Assembly (NCBI GenBank): GCA_036677445.1
Contig: JAVBWI010000023.1
Span: 186,001-250,000 of the forward strand
Source: JAVBWI01 sp036677445
GTDB lineage: Bacteria > Bacillota > Clostridia > Christensenellales > CAG-138
Length of the DNA: 64,000 nt
Direction of reading: 5' to 3'
Below, in pieces: positions 33,447 to 42,903 of this stretch (position 1 is the stretch's first letter; every line of letters begins with the position of its first letter). A model generated the notes under the pieces. That model was not told the origin of the DNA. It searched no databases and saw nothing but the letters and a program-made list of their open reading frames with translations. Position numbers and translations under genes: made by a program.

Positions 33447-34194
33447 TCTCGAGCCTCCTTTTCGCCGTCATGCCAAACAGCAGGCTGATAAAAGCACACA
33501 GCATCAGCAGCTGTATCCAGACCCCGAGGTTTTGCAGCACCCACGGCTCGGACAGGGCCAGCCATTCCTTGGGGTACAGCACGTAAAAGTCTGCAAAGTA
33601 GCGTTCATGCAATATGATCAGCACATAATACACCACGAACGGCGACGCGTACGCCATGTAGCGGCTCATGGCCATGGAGGCCAATGTGAAGCCGGTGAGC
33701 GACCAGAACGCGCCTGACAAAAAAAGCGTCAGTGTTTTTGTGACGATTTCCGCGAAATAAGGCTCCGCTATCTGGTCCGGTTTGAGCGCGGCTTCCATCG
33801 GCGTGAACACCAGCGCTGAAATGCCGTATGCGATAAAGAGCCCAGCCACGAGAACCAGCCCGCCGGAGAGACCGCTTGCGAAAATCTTGCCTTTTATATA
33901 CGCGGATACGCCCGATCTGGGCAAATATTGCTTGATAAAACCGCTTTTGATATCGTCCACAAACGCCGTGGCAAACGGAAGCGTGCACAGTATCGGCAAT
34001 ACCAGCGTCACATCATCCGACTTCAATGCGGCGAGTATCAGCTGCGCGTGAAATCCGTTAGACAGCACGCCCTGAATGGACGAGATGGCGCTGATGGACG
34101 CGACGGCCATCATCAGCACCATCCCCATGATTCCGAATAGGAACCCTTTGGCGCTCAGCGCGCGTTTTATATCTGAAGAAACAGAATACGTCAT
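33439..34194 (-). CDS. ABC-2-type permease (first of pair)
   Basis: This 251-residue membrane protein has about six hydrophobic segments (about 15-38, 55-75, 100-125, 155-180, 185-202, 222-242). A DDIKSGFIKQYLPRSG segment in the first cytoplasmic loop is typical of ABC-2 permeases that couple to an ATPase. With the following permease it should form a heterodimeric channel. It starts about 110 bp after the lipoprotein gene, past an inverted repeat, and may therefore be separately regulated. Confidence 0.75.
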   Translation of the reverse strand: MTYSVSSDIKRALSAKGFLFGIMGMVLMMAVASISAISSIQGVLSNGFHAQLILAALKSDDVTLVLPILCTLPFATAFVDDIKSGFIKQYLPRSGVSAYIKGKIFASGLSGGLVLVAGLFIAYGISALVFTPMEAALKPDQIAEPYFAEIVTKTLTLFLSGAFWSLTGFTLASMAMSRYMAYASPFVVYYVLIILHERYFADFYVLYPKEWLALSEPWVLQNLGVWIQLLMLCAFISLLFGMTAKRRLENV

Positions 34195-34250
34195 TTTTCT
34201 ACCTGCTGCCCGCGCAGCTGCGTTATTGCCTTAAAAAGGGTAAAGGAAAT

Positions 34251-34293
34251 CAGACAGAGGCTTTTTTCGCTCCATCAATTTGGCCTCTGTCTG
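34251..34293 (-). promoter_or_regulatory. Inverted repeat between the lipoprotein and permease genes
   Basis: CAGACAGAGGC (34251-34261) and its exact complement (34283-34293) form an 11-bp stem around a 21-base loop. No strong T-run follows on the minus strand, so it is at best a partial terminator or processing site. Confidence 0.45.
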
Positions 34294-34305
34294 CTTAAAG
34301 TGGCT

Positions 34306-35799
34306 TTAATATCCCAGACTTCTGTTAATAATGCTTCCGTCGATCGCGTTGATGGTCAATATCGGGATGTGCCCGTCGCCGTACCTTTTCTCCTGACCGT
34401 TCTGATCGAAAATTTGAGTTGCTGTGCCGAAGAAATCCCACACGGGTACCAGCAGCCCCGAATCCCGCTTATTCTGTTCCGTGATTCTGGCCAGGCCGAA
34501 CTTGATATGGTCCACTGTAATGTTCACCGCTTTGAGGTTGGGGCTGCCTTGCGCATATCCATCCCAGGCGTGAACCGCCATAGACATCGTTTCAAAGACA
34601 TCTGTCACATCATCAAAGGATATAAGGTTCGCGTTCTGAGTGATAGTCTCAGCAGCCGTATAGGGCGAGCGCCAGCTGAAACCTACGATACCGGTATCAT
34701 CAATTGCAAAGGTCATGTCTTCATACGACCAAGGAGCAGACTGGTTATTTTCTTCAACCTTCATGCAATCATACACGGTATAGGTGACAGGAACGTTGTC
34801 AACGCTGCGCGAATAGCGAAGAAACCAGACGCATTTGCGCGGGTTGATATATTCCGATCCATCCACCATCATTTCATAGCTGCCGCCATACATCTTATCG
34901 GCCTCATCGCACATCATATTTTCCACGCCCAGCGCGCTAATCAGCGCCTCTGCCTGCGCTTTTGCATCCTCCTGCGAAATCGTCGCATCGGGTATGCTTT
35001 CTATCGACTCAATGCCGGTATACGAACTTAGCTCCATAGCTTCCTTTGTCATAAAATAACCCATGTTGCGTGAAAAACCGTTTTTTTCCGAGGTGTAGTC
35101 AATCGTATTGCCGGGGTAGTCCTTGTAATTATATATGCTTAAGCTTTCATAGCCGCCCTGATCGGATTGAGCCAGCGCATAGAGCTTATTCCCGCTATCA
35201 AAGTCGATCTCCGGATCCATGGGTTCAAGCTGTCCTGTGATTGGTATACGCTCGTTAGTTTCGGGGGCTGTTTCAAGCTGTTCCTGTAATTGCGCAAGCA
35301 CCGCGTCTTGATAGCCTTCCCCACGTTTTGATGCAATATCGCTGTTTTCCGACGCATCCTCAATATCCATCGCCTGAATCTCGAGTATCTGCTGCTGAAT
35401 TTCACTTTTTGTCAGCTTAAAGTCGTCGCCGGAGAACGCCTCGCCCTTCATAAGCATATCCATAAGCACATCCACCTGAGCTTGGGTGAATTCACCTTTA
35501 CCTACCCTTTGCACCGAGACACCCGAAACATCTGGTATTTGCACGTCAGCGTTCACATGAATGGTCACCTTGCCCTGTGCGTCCACAAGCTCCGTCGTAT
35601 ATATTTCCTTAGCTCCCACTTTTGCAGCGATAGTGCTGCCTTGAGCTCGTGACTGTTCAGCTGTTTGCGATTCCGTCGCCTTGTCGATCATGTCATCAAG
35701 GCTTTTGCCGATCACGATATTCTTATTAGGTGTAGCCTGACATGCCGCCATGCTCAGCAGCATCAGCGCCGCCAGAACGATCATACTGATTTTTTTCAT
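34306..35799 (-). CDS. Lipoprotein of unknown function (DUF6034-like)
   Basis: This 497-residue protein starts with a lipoprotein signal (MKKISMIVLAALMLL, lipobox MAAC at about 17-20). The rest is a soluble alpha/beta protein with no motif I can name. By size, context and sequence flavour it resembles clostridial DUF6034 proteins from memory. The ATG at 35799 has GAAGAGG eight bases upstream. It follows the histidine kinase by about 60 bp in the same direction. A surface lipoprotein behind a two-component system may be a sensor accessory or a target of the regulator. Confidence 0.75.
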   Translation of the reverse strand: MKKISMIVLAALMLLSMAACQATPNKNIVIGKSLDDMIDKATESQTAEQSRAQGSTIAAKVGAKEIYTTELVDAQGKVTIHVNADVQIPDVSGVSVQRVGKGEFTQAQVDVLMDMLMKGEAFSGDDFKLTKSEIQQQILEIQAMDIEDASENSDIASKRGEGYQDAVLAQLQEQLETAPETNERIPITGQLEPMDPEIDFDSGNKLYALAQSDQGGYESLSIYNYKDYPGNTIDYTSEKNGFSRNMGYFMTKEAMELSSYTGIESIESIPDATISQEDAKAQAEALISALGVENMMCDEADKMYGGSYEMMVDGSEYINPRKCVWFLRYSRSVDNVPVTYTVYDCMKVEENNQSAPWSYEDMTFAIDDTGIVGFSWRSPYTAAETITQNANLISFDDVTDVFETMSMAVHAWDGYAQGSPNLKAVNITVDHIKFGLARITEQNKRDSGLLVPVWDFFGTATQIFDQNGQEKRYGDGHIPILTINAIDGSIINRSLGY

Positions 35800-35861
35800 A
35801 TTTTGTACCTCTTCCCTACTTGATTTCCTGTTTATTTTGCTATAAACGGCAAGAAAAGAAA

Positions 35862-37256
35862 TCATGAAGATGTAATCCTTTTGTTAACGGGAAATACAAC
35901 ATGAACCGCCGTTCCTTCCCCAACGACGCTTTCCACGGCTATCTGCGCGCCATGTGCCGCCGCAATCCGTTGAACCAAAGCAAGCCCGAGGCCCGCTCCA
36001 CCCGATTGTCGGCTGCGGGATTTATCCACTCTGTAAAATGGCTCGAAAATTCGGGGCAGATCGTCCTTTGGTATCCCCGCCCCGTGATCCGTTACTGAGA
36101 TGATGCTGCCGTGCGCCTTTAAATCGATGATCTGTCCCTCTTTGGAGGCTTTGGCGGCGTTGTCCACAAGATTGATAAGCAGGCTCTGCATCAAATCAAA
36201 GTCCATGGGAAGCGTATCAATATCGCATGAGATATGCAGCGTGATATCCCGCTGCTTAAGCGCTTCATCCACGCTGTTTTTCGCGGAATCGAGCAGTTCT
36301 GAAACAGATTCCTCCTGCAGCTCTATGTTTTCCTCAAGCGTGATTAATCGCAGCATCTTTTGGGTCAATCGTTCGAGCCTTCTGCATTCTTCGAGAATGT
36401 GAGACAGCGAATTTTGAACGACATCCTCGGGCATCTTTGTGAACAGCAGTGTTTCGGAATGCCCGATAACCGAAGTCAGCGGCGTTTTGAACTCATGCGT
36501 GAGCCCGCCGATAAAAAGCTGCTGACGCTGCGCGTTTTCGTTGAGCGCATCGATATGAGACTGCACGGCCTGTGCCATGGCGTTAAAATCCTGAGCCAGC
36601 GTGCCGATTTCATCGGTGTTCTTATTGATCTGCGCGCGCTCGCTGTACTCGCCCTTTGCAATGCGCCGCGCCGAGAATCCCAATGCTTTCAGCGGCTGGA
36701 TCGCATACCGCACCAAGATAACGATCAATACCATGCCAAAGGCAATGCAGACTAGGCTGACAGCCCCAATCTCAATGATCATTTTGTTCATGCTGTTATA
36801 AATACCGGTAAAATCACTGACCACGTATATTGAATAGTCTTCTGTATGGATATTTATTTTGCTGCCCACGATGAGTATTTTGCCCCCGTCAAAAGTGAAA
36901 ATTTCAGATTTCTGACTTGTCGTTTCGTCAAGTGGCAATAACTGTTCGGGCTGAATCGCGATGTCGGAATAAATTGTTTCGTCTCCCCTAACCAGCACCG
37001 ATGTATTTGTCGCCAGTTGGGTAAACCAATATCTGGCGAGTGAATACCTTGTCACGGGTGACATATCGTCTTTGCCGTAAGAGCTCATCATCGCCTTAAA
37101 AGAATTCTGCAAACTGGCTTGCTCTGCCAATGCGCTGTCCTGTGTGAGCTGCAGGATATTGTTTTTTGAGATGATAATGAGCAAAGCGCTGCATAACCCG
37201 ACGACCAACAGCAGCACAGCGATACAGATCAGAGATATTTTGAGCCAAAGCTTCAT
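35862..37256 (-). CDS. Sensor histidine kinase (HAMP, HisKA, HATPase)
   Basis: This 464-residue kinase has two transmembrane helices (about 8-30 and 168-190) bounding an extracellular domain, then HAMP (about 192-245), the H-box LTHEFKTPLTSVIGHSE (His about 258), and HATPase boxes (NLVDNAAKAS, KSRSRQSGGAGLGLALVQR). The extracellular domain of about 135 residues suggests a dedicated ligand sensor. It overlaps the response regulator gene by 4 bp (ATGA). The downstream lipoprotein and transporter genes are its likely regulon. Confidence 0.92.
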   Translation of the reverse strand: MKLWLKISLICIAVLLLVVGLCSALLIIISKNNILQLTQDSALAEQASLQNSFKAMMSSYGKDDMSPVTRYSLARYWFTQLATNTSVLVRGDETIYSDIAIQPEQLLPLDETTSQKSEIFTFDGGKILIVGSKINIHTEDYSIYVVSDFTGIYNSMNKMIIEIGAVSLVCIAFGMVLIVILVRYAIQPLKALGFSARRIAKGEYSERAQINKNTDEIGTLAQDFNAMAQAVQSHIDALNENAQRQQLFIGGLTHEFKTPLTSVIGHSETLLFTKMPEDVVQNSLSHILEECRRLERLTQKMLRLITLEENIELQEESVSELLDSAKNSVDEALKQRDITLHISCDIDTLPMDFDLMQSLLINLVDNAAKASKEGQIIDLKAHGSIISVTDHGAGIPKDDLPRIFEPFYRVDKSRSRQSGGAGLGLALVQRIAAAHGAQIAVESVVGEGTAVHVVFPVNKRITSS

Positions 37257-37915
37257 ACATCCTCCAAACGATAGCCAATTTTGGAAGCGGATTTTATTTC
37301 ATCATGCAGATTAAGTTTTTTGCGGAGTTGGGCAATATGGACATCTACCGTTCGCGTTCCGCCGATGAAATCGATCCCCCAGATCTCGTTGAGCAGCCTT
37401 TCCCGGGGGATTGTCCTGTTTTTATACTTAATCAGCATGACCAGGAGGTCGAACTCAAGCGGCTTTAAAGAAATCTCTTCTCCGGACCGTATCACGCTAT
37501 GATCGCTTATATTGACGACGATATCTTTATAGTGCAAAACGACATTGAACTTTCCCGTTCGCTGCAGGATCTTTTCTATTCGAACCAGAAGCTCCAGAAT
37601 CTCAAACGGCTTGATGATATAATCTTCCGCGCCGCCTCTCAAACCCTGTATTTTTGATGCTACATCGGTTTTCGCCGTTAAAAAAATAATCGGGATATTA
37701 TATTTTTTGATGCGGTTCATTAATTCGAACCCATCGATCCCGGGCAGCATGACGTCTAAAAGCGCCAAATCAAAAGAATGATCCTGTTCAAGGAATGCTG
37801 CCGCATCATTCCCGTTTGATAAAACAGTATACGCATATCCCGTATATTGGAGATTGATCGCTATAAAATCAGATATGGCTTTATCGTCTTCCACAACGAG
37901 TATCCTAGCGGACAT
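37253..37915 (-). CDS. OmpR/PhoB-family response regulator
   Basis: This 220-residue regulator has a receiver domain (VVEDDKAISDF, phospho-acceptor Asp in LALLDVMLPG near residue 50, Lys in IKPFEI) and a winged-helix output domain (LKPLEFDLLVMLIKYKN, VDVHIAQLRKKLN, KIGYRLEDV). GGAGG lies eight bases before the ATG at 37915. It heads a gene series running from 37.9 to 28.6 kb. A direct repeat phased at 11 bp upstream suggests autoregulation. Confidence 0.93.
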   Translation of the reverse strand: MSARILVVEDDKAISDFIAINLQYTGYAYTVLSNGNDAAAFLEQDHSFDLALLDVMLPGIDGFELMNRIKKYNIPIIFLTAKTDVASKIQGLRGGAEDYIIKPFEILELLVRIEKILQRTGKFNVVLHYKDIVVNISDHSVIRSGEEISLKPLEFDLLVMLIKYKNRTIPRERLLNEIWGIDFIGGTRTVDVHIAQLRKKLNLHDEIKSASKIGYRLEDV

Positions 37916-37973
37916 ATGTTTTACCTCCGGAAGCAACATGGTATATCAAGTAATTTTAACATAAGGCCGCAAT

Positions 37974-38006
37974 TTTATAGGTTAGCAAGATGTAAACAAA
38001 ACGTAA
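37974..38006 (-). promoter_or_regulatory. Candidate autoregulated promoter of the 37.9-28.6 kb locus
   Basis: On the minus strand two TTAC half-sites (38006-38003 and 37995-37992) are 11 bp apart. A -10-like TATAAA (37979-37974) begins 16 bases after the second half-site starts. Direct repeats phased to the helix are the usual binding mode of OmpR-family regulators. Confidence 0.4.
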
Positions 38007-38064
38007 TCGGAGGAAATGTAGGCTCCATTTGAAAGGATGGTTTGTCTGTCATAGCCTCAACACA

Positions 38065-38096
38065 ACAAAAAAGCCGGTTACCTTCGCAACCGGCTT
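38065..38096 (-). terminator. Intrinsic terminator of the flavodoxin/FMN-binding operon
   Basis: AAGCCGGTT (38071-38079) pairs with AACCGGCTT (38088-38096). On the minus strand the stem runs into six Ts. It lies about 80 bp after the flavodoxin-like stop codon. Confidence 0.75.
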
Positions 38097-38178
38097 CAAT
38101 AGCTCCATCCATATGCCTTACGGGTACGCCGTCCGCTACATGCCCGCCTAATCCCTACATTGCGTTATATTTCAATGT

Positions 38179-38706
38179 TTATTTCTCCATTGCACATTTT
38201 ACAGCATCTATGACCATTCCGGTCAGCTTGATCGTATCTTTTTCATTGATCCGGTAAGCGCTCGTATCCTTGGTGGTCGGCTTCGAATTGGGCGGGAGAA
38301 GATCAGCGATATGCAGATCGGAAAACGCCGCAGGTTTCCTCCCGATCAACTGCTCCAGCTCGTCTTTCAGCTTTGGATTGCTGTTGAGCGCTCCGCCGCT
38401 GATAGAGGCAAAAGCGTACGGACGCGGATTTGCCTTGAGATATTTGAAATAAGCGCGGAGGGGAGACGCGGCCTTCCCCATCCAAACCGGGGCGATAAAG
38501 AGAATCTTCTGGTATTGACCCAACACCGCAGGGAGGGGCCGTACCCGGGGCGTGCGGCTGAACATCATATCCAACATGATCGCGCCCATATTCCGGCGCT
38601 TTTCCTCCGATATTTTGATATGCTCCGCCGAGAGCGCTTTTGCAGCAGCGGCTGCCAACGCCTCATTGTTGCCTGTGAGAGAATACGAAACAACTGCAAT
38701 GCTCAT
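38179..38706 (-). CDS. Flavodoxin-like protein
   Basis: This 175-residue protein has an N-terminal FMN phosphate-binding loop (VVSYSLTGNNEALA, about 5-18), the APVWMGKAASPLRAYFKYL segment near 72-90 and a SISGGAL loop near 100. The fold is flavodoxin or NAD(P)H-dependent FMN reductase-like, with a cytoplasmic location. It follows an FMN-binding-domain protein by 48 bp in the same operon, suggesting a small flavin electron-transfer pair. Electron donor and acceptor are unknown. Confidence 0.8.
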   Translation of the reverse strand: MSIAVVSYSLTGNNEALAAAAAKALSAEHIKISEEKRRNMGAIMLDMMFSRTPRVRPLPAVLGQYQKILFIAPVWMGKAASPLRAYFKYLKANPRPYAFASISGGALNSNPKLKDELEQLIGRKPAAFSDLHIADLLPPNSKPTTKDTSAYRINEKDTIKLTGMVIDAVKCAMEK

Positions 38707-38754
38707 AAAAAGCCTCCATCATAATTTGCCTGGAACTTTGGCGCTTTGGCCATC

Positions 38755-39210
38755 TCATTTTTCCGCCGCCTGCGCAAGCGCGTTTTCCACCGCCTTGAGA
38801 TGCGCGTTGGAAGTTAAAGTCACGCCGCTGATAACGTCCACCTGCAGGGACTGGGATTTGATCACCCTGTCAAACAGGCTGTTAATGGTTTGGCCGTGCC
38901 GGATTTCTGTGCCTTGCTTTTCATTGGCCAGCGCGACCTCTGTCACCTTTACTTTAGTAATGGCTCCCGAAGCCACGGTCACCTCCACCGCGGCGTCCCG
39001 AGAGCCGTCCTTTGCCCCGTGGTATGCGCCCGTATAGACGCCGTTGCGCAGATTGTGAAAATCTACCGCATTGATCTTCATGTTCCTGAGTTCCGCGCGT
39101 CCCGGGCCGGTGAATACAATGGCTCCTCCCATCCCCAACGCAATCAGTCCGATAATGGACAGTACAATCCACATGCCAACTCTCCCCTTTCTCTTCTTTC
39201 CGGTCTTCAT
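38755..39210 (-). CDS. Membrane-anchored FMN-binding domain protein
   Basis: This 151-residue protein has a basic N-terminus, one transmembrane helix (about 13-34) and an extracellular FMN-binding domain (about 55-148). The motif SGVTLTSNAHLKAVENAL near the C-terminus corresponds to the [S/D]GAT site where FMN is covalently attached to Thr in NqrC/RnfG and extracellular electron-transfer proteins. ApbE would be needed for attachment and is not encoded here. With the flavodoxin-like partner it may pass electrons outward across the membrane. Confidence 0.83.
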   Translation of the reverse strand: MKTGKKRKGRVGMWIVLSIIGLIALGMGGAIVFTGPGRAELRNMKINAVDFHNLRNGVYTGAYHGAKDGSRDAAVEVTVASGAITKVKVTEVALANEKQGTEIRHGQTINSLFDRVIKSQSLQVDVISGVTLTSNAHLKAVENALAQAAEK

Positions 39211-39366
39211 ACTATATATTTCCCTTCTTAATATAACTTGTTTTCACTCCGGCGCAGGACCGGTTGTTCCGCCGTAAGCCCCGCGTCACATAAACCCGCA
39301 GCTTCGTATCCACCAAGACCGCCTCCGCCTGATATTTTTCAATGAGGGTAAGCCCTCTTTTGTGAC

Positions 39367-39396
39367 AAAAAAAGCGGACGGGGAGTTTTCCCCGTC
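39367..39396 (-). terminator. Intrinsic terminator after the surface-protein pseudogene
   Basis: GACGGGGA (39377-39384) pairs with TCCCCGTC (39389-39396) around GTTT. On the minus strand a run of seven Ts follows within a few bases. It is placed just past the stop at 39416. Confidence 0.75.
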
Positions 39397-39415
39397 GGCC
39401 ATGAAATGCAAGGAA

Positions 39416-42073
39416 TTACACGCCTTTTCGCCGCCGCCCGAATGCCACAGCGGCCGCGCACGCCGCCAGCGTAAGCAGCGCGCCTCCCGCAGCCTGCGCC
39501 CCGCCTGTCTTGGGCGGATCGAGTACAATCTTATTCGGCATGACAATACCGGTGTGAATGACCGCAAAGGGAGAGAGGGCGTCCACAACAATCGAGGCCC
39601 AGCCATCCTCAACAACGGCGGTATAGGTTTCCAACCGATTGCGGTTGTAGTGGAGGATGGTGATGACCCCGCCATTGTATGCCTCCCCCACATGGAAGGA
39701 AACAGTCACCCTGCCCCTAAAGCCGCCCGTAAGCCAGATGTTACAGCTTAAAAGCAGACGTCCCTCTTCCGATGCCTCACCGATGGCCTCGGAGTACGCG
39801 CCATACCCCTCTGCATTGGACGCAATACGGGCAACGTGCAGCCTGGTGTCCGTACGTATTCTTTCGCCCGACACCATGATCTCCATGCCGTTTGGCGCGC
39901 CGTCGGTTAAGGTGCGGGAGATATACCTGGGTTCTTTCCTTTGAGTCACATCGCCCGAGGTAGTGATTGTGATGCTCAATTCCTCTGTATCGGAACCTTC
40001 GCTGTTCTCAGCCTTGACTGTGAATAGAAATGTACCCGCCGCTGTCGGCGTGCCGGAGATGGTATCGCCTATGAGCGTCAGGCCGGCTGGCAGGCTGCCG
40101 TTTTCCACGTTCCATGTGATGGGCATACTGCCGTCTGCCGTAAGCAGCTCGCTGTAGGGTGCGCCCACCGTTCCGTCCGGCAGGAAATCCGTGATAATTG
40201 CCGGGGGCATCGGCGGTAACACGGTAATACTGAATTCCTTTGTGGTAGAACCCGCGCTGTTCGTAGCCTGAACGGAAAATAGAATGTCCCGCTTATCAGC
40301 GGCATGCCGGAGATGGTACCATTATAAAACCCCAGGCTGTTGTTGGGGGAACGAACCCACCATACTCCAGGTGGCGGGCATATCGCTTACGACGGACAAC
40401 GTCTGGTTGTACTCCATAAACACGATCGCGTTTGGTAGCAAATTTGTGGTAATGACCGGGGGCGAGCCCGGAGACGTAGCGGGGCTAATCTCTATGTTCA
40501 GCGTCTGCGTATCGCTTCCCTCGCTGTTCTCGGCCTTGACGGTGAAGCTGAATGTTCCCTCGGATGTCGGCGTACCGGAGATGACGCCGCCGCTTGAGAG
40601 CGTCAGGCCGTCCGGCAGGTCGCCGCTTTCCTTGCTCCATGTGATGGGTGTGTCGCCCGTCGCCGCGAGGGTCTGGCTGTATGCCGCACCTGCCGTGCCG
40701 TCGGGCAGAGACGCTGTGACGATAACAGGCGCACCCTCTGACGCAACAGCTAATATGCCCAATGGAGTACCCGCATCACTCGTTGTGACCACGGAACCTG
40801 TATAACGGGCCGAGCCTGTCTCCGCCGCCGTAGTTGTGGCTCCCTCCGGCAGATAGAGATACAGGATCCCGTTTTCATCCGTATACAGATCATTTGCGCC
40901 ATAACCGGAGGCATTCGTGACCGTAAGGGAACTGACCTTCGTAACGGCAGAAACGTTCTGCAGCGTCACCGCCGTCAGAAAAACCGTACTGCCGTCGTTG
41001 GTTACAGTTGCCCCGACGGAGCCTGCGTATACACTGCCACCCGAAATCGTGGTATTGCCGCCGTCCCCCCCCGGATCCGCCACCGATGCCCGCGCCGCCG
41101 TCATTCCCGGTTGCCGTGACTGTACCGCCGGAGATCGCGATAGTGCCGCTGTCTCCCCCGCCATATTCACCATATCCGCCTCCGATGCCTGCGCCGCCGT
41201 TTCCGCCATTTGCAGTCACCCTGCCGCCGCCGATGGTCACATCACCGCCGCTGTTGCAGTTATAGCCTCTGCCGAATGCCCGCCCCCCAGTGGCCGCCGT
41301 TTGCCGTAACCGTACCGCCGATGATGAAGATGCTGCCACCGCTAAAGCTGTTATTGCTGCGCCGATGCCCGCACTCCAGCTTCCGCCGTTTGCGATAACC
41401 GTACCGCCAGAGATGGTGATGTTGCCACAGTTACCCGCGGGACCGCTGCCGATACCCGCGCCTTACGAGCCGCCGGTTCCAGTGACTGTCTCGCCGAAAA
41501 TCATGATGGCGCCGCTGCCTCCAATATATCCGCCCCCGATTCCTGCGCCGCCGTTACCATCCCCCCCTTTTGCCGTGATGGTACCGGCATAAATCGTGAT
41601 AATCACCGCCGCTCATGTTGTTGCCGCCGCCAATACCGGCGCCGTAACTGCCGCCTGTTGCGTCGAGGCTGCCTGAGCCGCTGACGGTAAGAGCCGCGCC
41701 CGAAGGACACTGGAGCCCTGTAATCGCCTCCGCTTTTTAACACGTTATTGCCTGCAAGCGTCAGGTTAACGGCAGAACCAGCCATGTCAAACGCGCAGTC
41801 GCCTGTGGAGGTCAAATCAATGTTTACGCCATCCAATGCTATGCTGGCCGTGATACCGCCTGCCACCACGATTTTATCCGTTGTCGTGGTCCCGGAAATG
41901 GTCAGCGCCGTATCCGTATTGATCGTCAATACGCCATCCCAATCGTAGAAATAATCCACGTCAGGAACGCCGCCGACAATCATAAAATCGCTTCCCGCCA
42001 CCTTTACCATCATCGGCAGAACCATTATAGCCAGCGCCAAGGCCAAAACCAACGACAGACATCTTCTTTTCAT
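39416..42073 (-). pseudogene. Large surface protein with glycine-rich and Ig-like repeats, several frameshifts
   Basis: An ATG at 42073 with a perfect GGAGG opens a signal peptide (MKRRCLSLVLALALAIMVLP). The frame then breaks repeatedly. Pieces in different frames include a carbohydrate-binding-like start, Gly-rich repeats (GGAGIGGGYGEYGGGDSG), and two or three putative Ig modules each containing GTPT or GTPTAAGTFxFTVKAENSEGS-type strands. The last piece ends with PPKTGG, a hydrophobic helix and RRRKGV, which resembles a sortase sorting signal. At least four shifts are needed to join the parts, so no full product is made. The intact ancestor was probably a wall-anchored adhesin. Confidence 0.78.
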
Positions 42074-42104
42074 CTGTTTCCCTCCTATTACTATCCATAC
42101 CTGG

Positions 42105-42458
42105 TCATTGAGATAAGCGCCCCAGAAGCCCCCGCATTCTCGCCTCATTCACGGGTTTCAGAACGCTTCCGACCGCCGGATTGTCTTTGAGCTTTGCAAG
42201 TTCCTTCGCATAAGCCGTGACGAATACAATCTTCAGGCCGGGGACAAGCTCAAGCATTTCCCTGGCCAGCTCTACGCCGTTCAAATGCGGCATTACAATG
42301 TCAAGAAAGGCCATATCCGGCTGTAACCCTTTTGCCGCCGCCATCGCTTCTGCAGGGCTGGTAAACGTACCGACGACCTCCACGTTTTCCTGCTTTTTCA
42401 GCAGATAAACAAGTTCGTCAAGGCAGGGCTTTTCGTCATCCACCACAAGTACGCGCAA
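42105..42458 (-). CDS. Stand-alone receiver-domain response regulator
   Basis: This 117-residue receiver starts at a TTG (42458) with AGGGAGG eight bases upstream. It has the acidic pair in VVDDEKPCLDEL, phospho-acceptor Asp in MAFLDIVMPHLNG (about 55) and Lys in LKPV (about 102). No output domain follows; the frame stops directly after the last helix. The receiver resembles those of LytTR or AlgR-type regulators (KPCLDELVYLL), so it may be a truncated form. It lies 31 bp ahead of the broken surface-protein gene. Confidence 0.8.
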   Translation of the reverse strand: MRVLVVDDEKPCLDELVYLLKKQENVEVVGTFTSPAEAMAAAKGLQPDMAFLDIVMPHLNGVELAREMLELVPGLKIVFVTAYAKELAKLKDNPAVGSVLKPVNEARMRGLLGRLSQ

Positions 42459-42548
42459 AAAGTATCCCTCCCTTTCCCGTTTCCCACATACTAGCACAGG
42501 GGTATCACAAAATCTCACAAGACGACCATTCGGTGTTTGGGGGACATA

Positions 42549-42595
42549 AAAAAGTCGCCCCGGAAAGGAATCGCTCCGTTCCAAGGCGGCTTTTT
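42549..42595. terminator. Terminator-like hairpin upstream of the receiver gene
   Basis: AAAAAGTCGCC (42549-42559) pairs with GGCGGCTTTTT (42585-42595) with one G-T pair, and either strand ends in Ts. No gene ends nearby on either strand. It may be a leader attenuator or a leftover of a deleted gene. From 42596 to 42715 I see no gene. Confidence 0.45.
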
Positions 42596-42715
42596 ACAAT
42601 CCTATATTCAGCGTTTTAAGTGTTGATAGTGCTCGCGGTAACGGGCGGCGGGCTTTAATCGGAGTTCTGTTTTCAGGATGCGGGCATACTGCTCATAGGT
42701 GGTATAGTGGTATAA

Positions 42716-42833
42716 TTGATTATATATCAACAATGCAAAATACTGTGAGGGATGGATAAGGAGATTTTCTCTTTGGTCGTGTATAGGTTATTCCTAAAAA
42801 CGCCGAGAAACCGATTGATAGACGACTGACATC
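42716..42833 (+). pseudogene. Broken copy of the small HTH (excisionase-like) gene
   Basis: From the TTG at 42716 the DNA follows the intact gene at 22174 closely: GATTATAT-TCAACA, then CAAAATACTGTGAGG-ATGG, then a region reading VIPKNAEKPIDRRL. An internal deletion removes the middle of the helix-turn-helix, and stops and shifts disrupt the rest. It lies upstream of another response regulator, the same position as the intact copy before vanR. Confidence 0.75.
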
Positions 42834-42853
42834 CGAACGAAAAATTATAGAAC

Positions 42854-42885
42854 TACAGGGAAAATACAGATTGCTCCTGTATCCT
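42854..42885 (+). promoter_or_regulatory. Two-site TACAG response-regulator box and promoter of the 42.9 kb two-component system
   Basis: TACAG at 42854-42858 and 42865-42869 are 11 bp apart (TACAGGGAAAATACAG). A -10-like TATCCT starts 15 bases after the second TACAG begins. The same two-site block, 21 bp identical, occurs at 45539-45559. Confidence 0.6.
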
Positions 42886-42903
42886 TTCTGTGGAGGAATG
42901 ATT

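Noticed and set aside
38041..38096. Short inverted repeats in the window as a CRISPR array
   Set aside because: Each is a single hairpin with a T-run; no regularly spaced identical repeats of CRISPR size occur anywhere in the window.
40917..41592. Pro-rich plus-strand frames across the surface-protein pseudogene
   Set aside because: They are the antisense reading of Gly-rich repeats, which gives Pro-rich shadows.
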